A stretch of DNA of 64,000 bases from Xiphophorus maculatus (Eukaryota > Chordata > Actinopteri > Cyprinodontiformes > Poeciliidae): the NCBI RefSeq assembly GCF_002775205.1, contig NC_036457.1:4077650-4141649 (forward strand), given 5' to 3'. Positions 57,801 through 64,000 of the stretch are shown piece after piece. The translations under genes and the position numbers were made by a program. How positions within the stretch are numbered: position 1 is the first letter of the stretch; every line of letters begins with the position of its first letter. The notes beneath the pieces were generated by a model. That model was not told the DNA's origin. It saw nothing but the letters and a program-made list of their open reading frames with translations, and searched no databases.

Positions 57801-60124
57801 TAACCAGTTAAGCTTATAATCAATGTTAAAATACATAAAAATGCAAATAAACAAATAGTTTAATTTACTTTTTAAATAACAAACTAAACATTTAATTGCC
57901 TAAAATGCATTAACAGCATTCCTTTAGTGAACACTGGATCATTTGCAGCACAGGATGCATCTACATGTGAAAAGCTCAGACCTTTTTGCTTGACTTAACA
58001 TCAACACATTGTTGTGCTGATCTGATGATTATATTTATTTAAATGACAGAAAAAGATGCTCATGGGATTATTTTACAGAATCTGAACGAGCTGAAGCTAA
58101 AACTCTTGAGAAGTTCTTGGTAGAACAAATTTACAAATAAGATTTTTCTTCTTGAAAGCAAAATGGTTATATTTTGATACAGTTTTGGCCTAGTTACTGC
58201 TCTGAGTGTGTTGTTCTTTCAGTCAAAGTTCTTTCATTAAAGCATCTAATAATCCAGTTCGGATCAAATGGCCCTGTTTGGGTCTCAGTTGTTCAGCAGA
58301 AATGTTTTAAATTTGTTTAGTCTCATGTACGGTGGCTGGATGCGGACATACCGCCCCCTCCTGGTCGATGTCGGCTCCTTTCTCCAGCAGGTGCATCACG
58401 CAGTCGTAGTGTCCCTTCCTGGAGGCCCAGATCAGAGAGGTGGTGCCGTACTGTCCACAGAGACACACAGGGCTGTTCAGAGACAACATGGCTGCCGGTC
58501 ATGATTCATTCTGCCTCTGACTGAGCGTCACCTTGTCTGAACAGTTGACTTTAGCTCCATGCTCCAGCAGCAGCTTAACGATGTCGGCGTGTCCCCGTCC
58601 CGCCGCCCAGATGATGGGATACACGCTGTACTGCTCAGACAGGAGGAAGACGAGAGCATGAGGGGGTGACGCTCTGCGGCGGGTCAGCAACATGTGGGGG
58701 TCTCACCTGTCCCGTGGTGTTGGGATTGGCTCCGTGCTCCAGCAGCAGCCGGGTCACCTCCACTCGACCTTTATAAGCCGCCCACATCAGCGCCGTCCAG
58801 CCGCCCTGAACCACACAACCTCATCTTAGACACACATCCACAGCACATCTGCTCCAACTACGTTTCCCATGAGGCATTGCTCTCCCACCATGTCTCTGTG
58901 CTCGATGTAGGCGCTGCTCTCCAGCAGCTCCTTCACCACCTCCAGGTGACCCTCTTTGGCTGCAGAGATCAGAGCTGACCAGCAGTCCTGGAAACACACA
59001 GGAAGGCAGTGTTACCATGGAAACAGCAGATAATCGACCCACTGGTGTCCTAGCAACCACACAGGACGGAATAAAAACACAGAGGGGTGAGCGGCGTTGG
59101 GTTCGCTCACCACGTCGTCCAGGTTGACATTGGCTCCCCTCCTGATGAGCTCCTGGACGATCTCCAGGCTGCCCTGCTCCGCCGCCAGCATCAGCGGCGT
59201 CTGGCCGTTCTGCAAAATAAACAAACAAGTAAACAAACCAAAAGACATGAGCAAACACAAACACATAAAAAACACGCAAACAAACCGAAACACATAATAA
59301 ACCAAAACATGTCAACAAAACGAAACATGTCAAAAGCACATGAGCAAACAGAAACATGAATAATTTCTGCATAAATAAATTACTTTTGTGTTCAACAGAC
59401 ATGTTAAATAAATAAACCAGTACTTCAATAAATATTTTAATTAGTACATTTATATTGATTAATTCATTAGTCAACACATAAGCAACAATTTGATAAAATA
59501 AAAAATAAAACAATTATTTAAAAATATTTGTATTGATACTTCATTATTAATGTTATTAATTTAACAAAATTTAACATTAATAATGATAACTTTTTAAAAA
59601 TATAATTTTATAAGTTAAGATGAAAATATAATTTAAAAAATCGTATAAGCTATATAAATTAAAAATATTAACTACCAAGGGGAAAAAAATACATCATTTA
59701 TAAATCCAAGAAATTATGAATTTACATCATTTTGTAAATTATGAAGACAAAAAAAGAAACAGCAAACAGTCATATACAGGTACGGTGCAGTTTGGTTTGG
59801 TTCAGTTCGGTTTGGTTTGGTTCGGTTCAGTGCGGTTCGGTGCTGTGCGGTTCGGTTTGGTTCGGTTCGGTGTGGTTCAGTGCGGTTCGGTTCGGTTCGG
59901 TGTGGTTCGGTGCGGTTCTGTTCGGTTTGGTTCGGTGTGGTTCAGTGCGGTTCGGTTCGGTTTGGTTTGGTTCGGTGCTGTGCGGTACGTACGTCACTGC
60001 GGCCGTCCACCTCCTTGAAGCGGTCCAGGTGAGCCTTCAGTGCAGCCAGGTTCTCCTCCTCTACGTAGCTGAACAGGTTCTGGATGGCCAGAGTGGTCAT
60101 CTTGATGGACGTGGTGGTGTCCAT
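44335..60124 (-). CDS. kidins220: Kidins220/ARMS membrane scaffold, whole coding span (28 coding exons)
   Basis: Kinase D-interacting substrate of 220 kDa, also called ankyrin-repeat-rich membrane-spanning protein. The 28 exons listed separately splice in frame to 1,728 codons plus stop, with GT-AG ends and matching phases throughout. Order: short N-terminus; about 11 ankyrin repeats (residues 45-408), mostly one 33-codon exon each; a KAP-family P-loop NTPase with Walker A GSGKS at about 477-481 and Walker B VVVIDGLD at about 778-785; four membrane segments inserted in the NTPase (about 502-528, 533-553, 665-688, 696-716); a proline-rich region (about 1,080-1,180); a SAM-like segment (about 1,205-1,268); a long serine-rich tail; and the terminal ESIL, a PDZ-binding motif. 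In other vertebrates it links Trk, p75 and ephrin receptors to ERK signalling at the plasma membrane. It is convergent with sox11. The paralog (a or b) is undetermined. Confidence 0.97.
45557..45787 (-). CDS. kidins220: kidins220 coding exon 27
   Basis: 77 codons, phase 0-0. It starts [15 protein letters not shown] and includes the conserved [19 protein letters not shown]. It ends NMPWM at donor GTGAGT. Confidence 0.94.
45867..45965 (-). CDS. kidins220: kidins220 coding exon 26 (SAM-like, second half)
   Basis: 33 codons, phase 0-0. It encodes [18 protein letters not shown] and [11 protein letters not shown]. The donor is taken as ACG-GTCGGT, because this restores the conserved T-[VI]-L-E-M-R junction. 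Confidence 0.93.
46046..46183 (-). CDS. kidins220: kidins220 coding exon 25 (SAM-like, first half)
   Basis: 46 codons, phase 0-0. It encodes [20 protein letters not shown] and ends TATIKK. The donor AAG-GTCCGC is unusually weak, but the join to exon 26 is dictated by the conserved continuation. Confidence 0.92.
46430..47170. repeat. AT-rich low-complexity tract in kidins220 intron 24
   Basis: About 740 bp almost entirely of A and T with ATTATTA/TAATAAT words. No element ends. Confidence 0.7.
47658..47687 (-). CDS. kidins220: Candidate alternative 30-nt microexon of kidins220
   Basis: Ten codons reading [10 protein letters not shown] between a good acceptor (pyrimidine-rich tract ending TCTGTCTGCAG) and a good donor (AAGCAG then GTACTG). 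Phase 0-0, so it would fit exactly between exons 24 and 25 without changing frame. The peptide is basic and serine-rich, a plausible phosphorylation or docking insert. Alternative splicing of this part of the gene is known in mammals; use of this exon is an inference. Confidence 0.45.
48097..48219 (-). CDS. kidins220: kidins220 coding exon 24 (proline-rich)
   Basis: 41 codons, phase 0-0. It encodes [18 protein letters not shown], an His/Pro-rich run and DAGAAAA before a strong donor, GTAAGT. It is shorter and more divergent than the mammalian counterpart I recall, which suggests alternative or lost sequence around the next 1.9-kb intron. Confidence 0.88.
48405..48640 (-). CDS. kidins220: kidins220 coding exon 23 (proline-rich)
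   Basis: 236 bp, phase 1 to 0. It encodes [13 protein letters not shown], a Pro/Ser-rich stretch and the conserved [20 protein letters not shown]. Donor GTACGT. Confidence 0.95.
48828..49006 (-). CDS. kidins220: kidins220 coding exon 22
   Basis: 179 bp, phase 2 to 1. It encodes [20 protein letters not shown] and [16 protein letters not shown], ending the NTPase-like region. Donor GTCAGA has C at +3. Confidence 0.96.
49086..49248 (-). CDS. kidins220: kidins220 coding exon 21
   Basis: 163 bp, phase 1 to 2. It encodes [19 protein letters not shown] and [17 protein letters not shown]. Donor GTCAGA has C at +3. Confidence 0.96.
50234..50378 (-). CDS. kidins220: kidins220 coding exon 20
   Basis: 145 bp, phase 0 to 1. 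It encodes [20 protein letters not shown] and [19 protein letters not shown]. Donor GTAAGC. Confidence 0.96.
50462..50553 (-). CDS. kidins220: kidins220 coding exon 19
   Basis: 92 bp, phase 1 to 0. With the preceding base it encodes [19 protein letters not shown] and ends TTLNRR at donor GTGAGT. The first part diverges from my memory of the mammalian protein, while [16 protein letters not shown] is conserved. Confidence 0.9.
51318..51555 (-). CDS. kidins220: kidins220 coding exon 18
   Basis: 238 bp, phase 0 to 1. It encodes [19 protein letters not shown] and [19 protein letters not shown], the highly conserved NTPase core, then a divergent Ala/Asn-rich end before donor GTAACC. Confidence 0.95.
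51666..51806 (-). CDS. kidins220: kidins220 coding exon 17 (Walker B)
   Basis: 47 codons, phase 0-0. It encodes [19 protein letters not shown] and the Walker B strand [17 protein letters not shown]. Donor GTGAGA. Confidence 0.96.
51890..52365. repeat. A-rich degenerate repeat in kidins220 intron 16
   Basis: ATAAAAAATAAAT-type sequence with recurring GTAGCTGTCA, GAACTGCTAA and AGCTCCTGCCAG islands, suggesting an old tandem repeat that is T-rich on the transcribed strand. Confidence 0.55.
52370..52659 (-). CDS. kidins220: kidins220 coding exon 16 (membrane segments 3 and 4)
   Basis: 290 bp, phase 1 to 0. A lysine-rich start (KKKWKKTCC) precedes two hydrophobic segments flanking a short KVDGENQT loop, then the conserved CKTWWQV and [10 protein letters not shown]. 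Donor GTCAGA has C at +3. Confidence 0.96.
53063..53214 (-). CDS. kidins220: kidins220 coding exon 15
   Basis: 152 bp, phase 2 to 1. It encodes [20 protein letters not shown] and [20 protein letters not shown], the cytosolic part of the NTPase before membrane segment 3. Donor GTGAGA. Confidence 0.95.
53320..53460. repeat. Dispersed fish repeat fragment in kidins220 intron 14
   Basis: GGCCAAAACAGTAATATTAA and GGATACTTATATCGGCCC are words I recognise from a widespread fish DNA-transposon family. A related TATCAGTCGATATTG piece lies at 49,330-49,395. Confidence 0.45.
53661..53826 (-). CDS. kidins220: kidins220 coding exon 14
   Basis: 166 bp, phase 1 to 2. It encodes [18 protein letters not shown] and [19 protein letters not shown], ending ALPV plus two bases of an Arg codon at donor GTAACG. 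Confidence 0.96.
53898..54077 (-). CDS. kidins220: kidins220 coding exon 13 (membrane segments 1 and 2)
   Basis: 180 bp, phase 1-1. It begins [19 protein letters not shown] and encodes two hydrophobic stretches separated by a short TIDPKLAM loop. The second continues into exon 14. Donor GTGCGT. Confidence 0.96.
54825..54864 (+). repeat. (TG)20, i.e. (CA)20 on the kidins220 strand
   Basis: Uninterrupted 40-bp dinucleotide repeat beginning at intron position +6 of the exon 12 donor. Confidence 0.97.
54870..55034 (-). CDS. kidins220: kidins220 coding exon 12 (KAP NTPase, Walker A)
   Basis: 165 bp, phase 1-1. It encodes [17 protein letters not shown] and the P-loop [14 protein letters not shown], typical of KAP-family P-loop NTPases. 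Donor GTCAGC carries an uncommon C at +3 and runs straight into a (CA)20 tract. Confidence 0.96.
55116..55293 (-). CDS. kidins220: kidins220 coding exon 11 (last ankyrin repeat and linker)
   Basis: 178 bp, phase 0 to 1. It encodes [18 protein letters not shown] and then the conserved linker to the NTPase, ending SILTQIFGA plus one base at donor GTACGT. The whole exon translates without a stop. Confidence 0.95.
55361..55986. mobile_element. Dispersed repeat family D: MITE with 12-bp perfect TIRs
   Basis: CTGCGTTTCCAT (55,361-55,372) and its exact complement (55,975-55,986) bound 626 bp inside kidins220 intron 10. An internal 15-bp perfect inverted repeat (AACCACAAAGAAGAC, 55,726-55,740, and 55,752-55,766) has an 11-bp loop. 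No transposase. Confidence 0.75.
56025..56123 (-). CDS. kidins220: kidins220 coding exon 10 (ankyrin repeat)
   Basis: 33 codons, phase 0-0, starting [14 protein letters not shown] and ending KVSAVDK at donor GTGGGA. The following intron contains a 626-bp MITE that ends 38 bp before this exon's 3' boundary on the map. Confidence 0.96.
56201..56299 (-). CDS. kidins220: kidins220 coding exon 9 (ankyrin repeat)
   Basis: 33 codons, phase 0-0, starting [18 protein letters not shown] and ending DTETCTK at donor GTGAAT. Confidence 0.96.
57203..57301 (-). CDS. kidins220: kidins220 coding exon 8 (ankyrin repeat)
   Basis: 33 codons, phase 0-0, starting [14 protein letters not shown] and ending ADIDIRGQ at donor GTGAGA. 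Confidence 0.96.
57393..57590 (-). CDS. kidins220: kidins220 coding exon 7 (two ankyrin repeats)
   Basis: 66 codons, phase 0-0, the only double-repeat exon of the array. It starts [14 protein letters not shown] and ends GTYVNIPDR at donor GTGAGG. Confidence 0.96.
57660..58340. other. kidins220 intron 6, AT-rich
   Basis: Contains the TTATTCTGATGATTATTCGAC-type degenerate repeat also seen at 6,800-7,080. No additional exon is visible. Confidence 0.4.
58352..58450 (-). CDS. kidins220: kidins220 coding exon 6 (ankyrin repeat)
   Basis: 33 codons, phase 0-0, starting [18 protein letters not shown] and ending DIDQEGA at donor GTATGT. Confidence 0.95.
58532..58630 (-). CDS. kidins220: kidins220 coding exon 5 (ankyrin repeat)
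   Basis: 33 codons, phase 0-0, starting [18 protein letters not shown] and ending KVNCSDK at donor GTGACG. This segment is nearly identical to the mammalian protein as I remember it. Confidence 0.96.
58707..58805 (-). CDS. kidins220: kidins220 coding exon 4 (ankyrin repeat)
   Basis: 33 codons, phase 0-0, starting [14 protein letters not shown] and ending [10 protein letters not shown] at donor GTGAGA. Confidence 0.95.
58889..58987 (-). CDS. kidins220: kidins220 coding exon 3 (ankyrin repeat)
   Basis: 33 codons, phase 0-0, starting [14 protein letters not shown] and ending EHRDM at donor GTGGGA, which is weaker than usual. Confidence 0.95.
59111..59209 (-). CDS. kidins220: kidins220 coding exon 2 (ankyrin repeat)
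   Basis: Exactly 33 codons, phase 0-0, acceptor TTTTGCAG and donor GTGAGC. It encodes [18 protein letters not shown] and the rest of one ankyrin repeat. Confidence 0.95.
59780..59985 (+). repeat. GGTTC/GGTTT pentameric minisatellite abutting a splice donor
   Basis: About 200 bp of GGTTC, GGTTT, GGTGC and GGTGT pentamers. On the kidins220 strand it is a GAACC-rich run starting about 10 bp into the intron after coding exon 1. Confidence 0.9.
59993..60124 (-). CDS. kidins220: kidins220 coding exon 1 (ATG)
   Basis: 44 codons, ending in a complete GAC codon at donor GTACGT. The family-typical [14 protein letters not shown] sequence precedes the first ankyrin repeat. The first ATG (60,122-60,124) is chosen; an alternative in-frame Met at residue 9 would also give an acceptable N-terminus. 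The exon extends 24 bp upstream as 5' UTR to an acceptor (60,149-60,150). A G/C/T minisatellite abuts the donor. Confidence 0.93.
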
Positions 60125-60179
60125 GTCTGCGTTTCCTCACTGCGCCCCCTGCAGGAAGACAGAGGAGTTCACAGGTCTT

Positions 60180-61550
60180 TAAAATAAAAATAAAAGATGA
60201 GAGACTCCAGAGCTTCCTGCTGCATCAGGAACGGTTTGAACCCGCTGAGCTAAAGCTGCTGCAGCTGATATGAAGGCCTGAGCTGACCCCAGATCAGCCT
60301 GCTGCCTCTGCTCCCCGCCGATAAACACTTCAATGGGGGCTGGATCTCATTTTCCATCACAGCCAGACGGTAAAATGTGGAGCTGTCGCCATGACAACAG
60401 CCTACACGTCTCCCATACAAAGAGGGAGCCAGTGAGCGAGTGAATGTTAATGCAAATGAACAAACAGGGCGTTAGCTACCAGCTGAATCTGGGAGTTCAG
60501 ACCTGAGACCTGGGTGTGGATCCTTAATGTTCACCCTGACGCTGTAAAAATCCCTAAACGCTGCGATTTCTCCATCCTAAAACCACAGAAACAGCTTCTG
60601 CTCGTTTTTAACGTGTAATCAGTCAGAGCCTTTAACAACAGCAGGATAATGAGCAGAATGCAGAATAAAAACATGGTTTTCTTCTCTAACACGGTTTTAA
60701 CAAACCGAGCAAATAGACTGAAGCTGACGAAACCATTCCTACATGAAAACCTTTCTGATATTTAGGATTTCTGTTCCTGTTGACTTTAAATCCAGTCAAT
60801 AAACAACCCAGAATTTTTTTTATTTCATATTAGTATTAATAATATGAGATATTATATTATTAATATTCCATATTAACAGCATTACACACTTTCTCTGTAT
60901 AAATTCCAACGTTTTATTATTTCTTCCATAATTATTACAGGTATTTATGTCAACAATGCAGTTAAAAGTGCAAATCTAAATTTAACTTAAAGTGTTTTTA
61001 AACATTATAAGTTTAAAAACAATTAAATCCTAATTTTTATTCTCTCATTCATTTAGTATTTTTTCTATTATTATTATTTCATCACATAACTGAATCTAAT
61101 ATGTGTTGTTTCTGCTTTTGTATGGAAATACAATTAATAAATACATGTTATCCTAAGTTTTACACTACTGTTTCTATCGAATTATGATAATAACAAAAAT
61201 CATCAGTTGCTTTTAATAAAAACAATAATATACTTTATTTCTAAATGTATGACAGGCCACGCCCCCGGTGTTGGATCGGTGTTGTGTGGCTGCTGTAACC
61301 TGAACAACCTTCACACTGTCGGACACGTTCACTGATTTACGGCCTGCGGCGCCGAACCGCGCAGAAAATCACCTCAAAACAAACCAAAAACGAAACAATT
61401 CACAGCTAAAACCTCCATTATAGCGGAAAATACCAGAACATCGGTGAGGATCTGATTCATTCCGACAGATTCCTCCGCGACAAGTGCGGATCAATAATTC
61501 ATAGATGGCAGGAAAAGGATGCTGACGGTGAGAAGAGCGGAGAGAAGGAG
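60180..61550. other. kidins220 intron 1
   Basis: No coding exon. GC-balanced near 60,200-60,600, then AT-rich. A 22-bp motif at 61,252-61,273 recurs exactly at 62,650-62,671. Confidence 0.4.
61252..61273 (+). repeat. 22-bp exact repeat, copy 1 (GC-rich, KLF/SP1-like)
   Basis: ACAGGCCACGCCCCCGGTG followed by TTG, an island in AT-rich DNA, identical to 62,650-62,671. Confidence 0.7.
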
Positions 61551-61556
61551 ATTTAC

Positions 61557-61700
61557 CTTCAGAAAAGAACAGCTTTCAGCCTGAATAGCCCGGTTCCGGT
61601 TCGGGGTTCGGCTTTTAGGTGCGTTTCTTCGGCCTGTTTTCGGATGACAGTCTGAGGTTATTCTCCATCCCCGACAACAGCAGCCATCTTGATTAGAATA
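61557..61700 (-). other. kidins220: kidins220 non-coding first exon (5' UTR, inferred)
   Basis: A splice donor GTAAAT (61,551-61,556) follows the sequence GAAG on the minus strand, and the next acceptor lies 24 bp before the ATG (exon edge at 60,148). The proximal CCAAT and YY1-type elements place the start site near 61,690. The exact 5' end is not visible. Confidence 0.5.
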
Positions 61701-61760
61701 ACAACCGAAACAGCAGCACGAGCCAATCACAATCCTCCAATGCGTCATGCGCCAAAAACT
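61683..61760 (-). promoter_or_regulatory. kidins220: kidins220 promoter: CCAAT pair, CRE-like and YY1-type elements
   Basis: Read on the minus strand in order: TGACGCA (61,741-61,747), ATTGG (61,737-61,741), ATTGG (61,723-61,727), and CAAGATGGC (61,683-61,691), the core of YY1 sites that sit just downstream of start sites in many TATA-less promoters. No TATA box is seen. These motifs are seen directly; their use is inferred. Confidence 0.6.
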
Positions 61761-61769
61761 AGGACTTTA

Positions 61770-64000
61770 TTTCCGCTTTATTCTGTCAAACTAAAAGCCC
61801 CAGTAACAGTTGTTTCCTGCATATAGGTTATTAATATCCGCCAACTTAATAACCCCGAGTTAATTATTTCTCAAAATGTCCACTTTCAACGTTAGTATTA
61901 TACTAAAAAACATTTTTTTGAAAAGCCTGCCAGGTTTATATTCAACTGCTGCATAAAAATTAAGATATTCATGTTTATAAATACTTTAAATAACATGGTG
62001 TCAGAGTTTCCTTTTCTCCTTTATACAAGTTTAATTATTTCTTTGTTATCTTTGTTGTTTAAAACAGTTATAAATGTGTCCATAACATAAGGCCATAATG
62101 GATAAAAATAGACAATCGTCGTCATAAAAGTTCCAGAGCAGGTTTTGTTAGATGTACTCTGAACTCATAACAGCATCTCTGCTTTCTGAAACTTATTTAT
62201 TTACGTCTCCAGCGGATGAAAACTTCCCCCATAATACTTTTAGCTGTAACAACAGTGAAAGGTGGTTCAAATGATCAAAACCACAATTTTTAAACTACTT
62301 CTAAAACCAAAGTTATGCACTACTTTGCTTTTTTCCAGCACATAAAATACATATAAAGTACATAGAAGTTTGTGGTTGTAATGTTGATCAACATCAGGTT
62401 GTGTCAATATATTTGCATACCACTGCATGTCTGGCTACTTTTGGTTTCAATGTTTTCTTCTTTGAATCTGTTATGAATGCAGATTATAATCTGTGCAGTA
62501 AATCTACTTATCTTTATCAGTTCAGAGCATTAGCAGGAACTCTGCTCAGTATCAGTTTACTCAGGGTTAAAGTGCAGAAGTGTGATCTCATGAAAGTACA
62601 AGTACAGTGTTGGTATTAGGCCATTAGCTCTAATCGCAGCTGTATGATAACAGGCCACGCCCCCGGTGTTGTATACAGGTGTAGGTTATACAGATAATCT
62701 TGACTCTGCCTTCTCCCAGCCATTTGCCTACATTACTAATACTCTCACCTATCTATCTTCTTCTATCTAATGATTTATTTGTAAATTCATCTGACTCTCC
62801 AGTTCAATTTAGTGTCAACATACAAAGTGATAAGTTTATGTTTGTGGTTGTAAGACATTAAGGGGCTATATATTTATATGATTTTATATGATCCCTCATT
62901 AATGTGCTGTGCAATAATGAAAATAACTGGAAGCTTGGACACATTAAGTGTAAAAAAAAATCCAACATTTATTCACATAATTTACAAAATAAACCAAATA
63001 AAATAAACAGTCAAAACAAACATGTCAAAACTACAAAGATAGGTGGCTGGTTTTTAATCACTGTTTTACATAAACATGTTCGTTAGCAGTCACATCTTTT
63101 CAACCAGGTGTTATGGCAGAAACCTAAAACTAGGAATACAACTGTAGAACAAATACAAAAACAAAGATTCAGATTTTTCTGTGTTTTAGAAGAAAAGAGG
63201 CAAAGAGAACACTGATTTTTACTGATCGGCAGAACTGCTGACTGTTAATACTCAGAGTAGTTTGGACGGAAAAATGAGATTAAATTGTTTAGATAAACTA
63301 AAACCAGAAGTTTGATGGAAGAGAACATTTACAGCAACTTTATATAAATGTCTTGTTTGATTCCTGCTGTGCTCCAGTTGTCTTGAAAGTTTGAAGTTAG
63401 AAAACCAGCTAATTTTTGTCTTCAAAAGCCAAACTAACAACTATAACCAACTCAACTCAAGAACATTTAATGAGAGAACAGTTTATTACTGTTTATTTTT
63501 TTTTATCAAATTTTAAGGTGAGGGAGTGCAGGACAAATATTTGTTGGTTTTTATTTGAACACAGTTTTAGCTAGCTCCCTTGATGTACAGTTAGCTAACA
63601 ATTAGCAAGCTTGAAGCTCAAAAGTAAACACAAAGTAGCTATTCCAGCACAATTTTTCAGCTACACTCAGTGTTTAAATAAATTAAACAACAAAAATATT
63701 GGTGATTAAATTTACACATGGATCAGTTTGGTACATAACTCAAAATATGAGCAGCTATAACTAAATTAAACCACTAGCTAACATTAAAGCAAACAGTTCA
63801 ATACTGATTTTTTAAATTGAACAAAACAATGAAGGTTAGGTAAACTTTCCTTAAGCTGTTTTTTTTTAATCTCCCAAAGAAAACATTGATGGAACATAGA
63901 AGAACCTATAAAAATCATGGCTACAGCTTTACTCACAGCCAACACTCATCTAAACTTAAACAAATGTAGAAACTGGGCATTCAGGAAGTGAAACACTGTT
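61770..64000. other. Gene-free AT-rich DNA upstream of kidins220
   Basis: No ORF with recognisable homology and no splice-supported exon. GCTA/TTAGC-rich words appear at 63,570-63,620. Nothing else supported. Confidence 0.45.
62650..62671 (+). repeat. 22-bp exact repeat, copy 2
   Basis: Identical to 61,252-61,273, 1,398 bp away and in the same orientation. Confidence 0.7.

Noticed and set aside
59716..60187. Overlapping open frames of 71-148 codons
   Set aside because: They encode only the phase-shifted pentamer repeat ([12 protein letters not shown]) and run into the antisense of kidins220 exon 1.

Overview
The window is vertebrate nuclear DNA, almost certainly from a teleost fish, probably a percomorph. 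It holds two recognisable protein genes, a single-exon SoxC transcription factor (sox11) and a 28-coding-exon kidins220 with short introns, set in AT-rich DNA full of small dispersed elements typical of fish (palindromic MITEs, Tc1/mariner scraps, LINE 3' tails, minisatellites). No bacterial operon, phage, CRISPR array or tRNA/rRNA gene was found.

Layout. 1-31.5 kb has no supportable protein gene: it is the 5' flank of sox11 and contains at least five dispersed repeat families, two related ~40-bp minisatellites, and several compact, motif-dense, non-repetitive islands that look like enhancers (about 6.2, 7.7, 11.1, 12.6, 15.0, 18.5, 24.4 and 27.4 kb). 31,822-32,949 (+) is sox11, 375 aa, with two inverted CCAAT boxes upstream and poly(A) signals at 33,522 and 33,763. 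33.8-43.2 kb is intergenic and repeat-rich, including a ~430-bp palindromic MITE at 36.6 kb and a 26-bp tandem repeat at 42.1 kb. 44,335-60,124 (-) is the kidins220 coding region, reconstructed exon by exon: the 28 exons join in frame to 1,728 codons plus stop, close to my recollection of about 1,770 aa in mammals. Its non-coding first exon and CCAAT/YY1-type promoter lie near 61.6-61.75 kb. 61.8-64 kb is AT-rich with no gene seen.

The genes are convergent (tail to tail), with about 11.4 kb between stop codons. sox11 encodes a nuclear HMG-box activator of neural progenitors and neurons; kidins220 encodes a neuronal four-pass membrane scaffold for neurotrophin and ephrin signalling. Both are neural genes, but nothing in the sequence shows direct co-regulation.

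Most notable are an apparently unannotated in-frame 30-nt candidate microexon of kidins220 (47,658-47,687, minus), a (CA)20 tract starting at the sixth base of a kidins220 intron, a GAACC-type minisatellite abutting another kidins220 splice donor, a cluster of atypical +3C splice donors, a non-repetitive island with two RFX X-box palindromes upstream of sox11, and arrays of a TAAATATTTA-type palindrome on both sides of sox11. No wholly new biological system was found.
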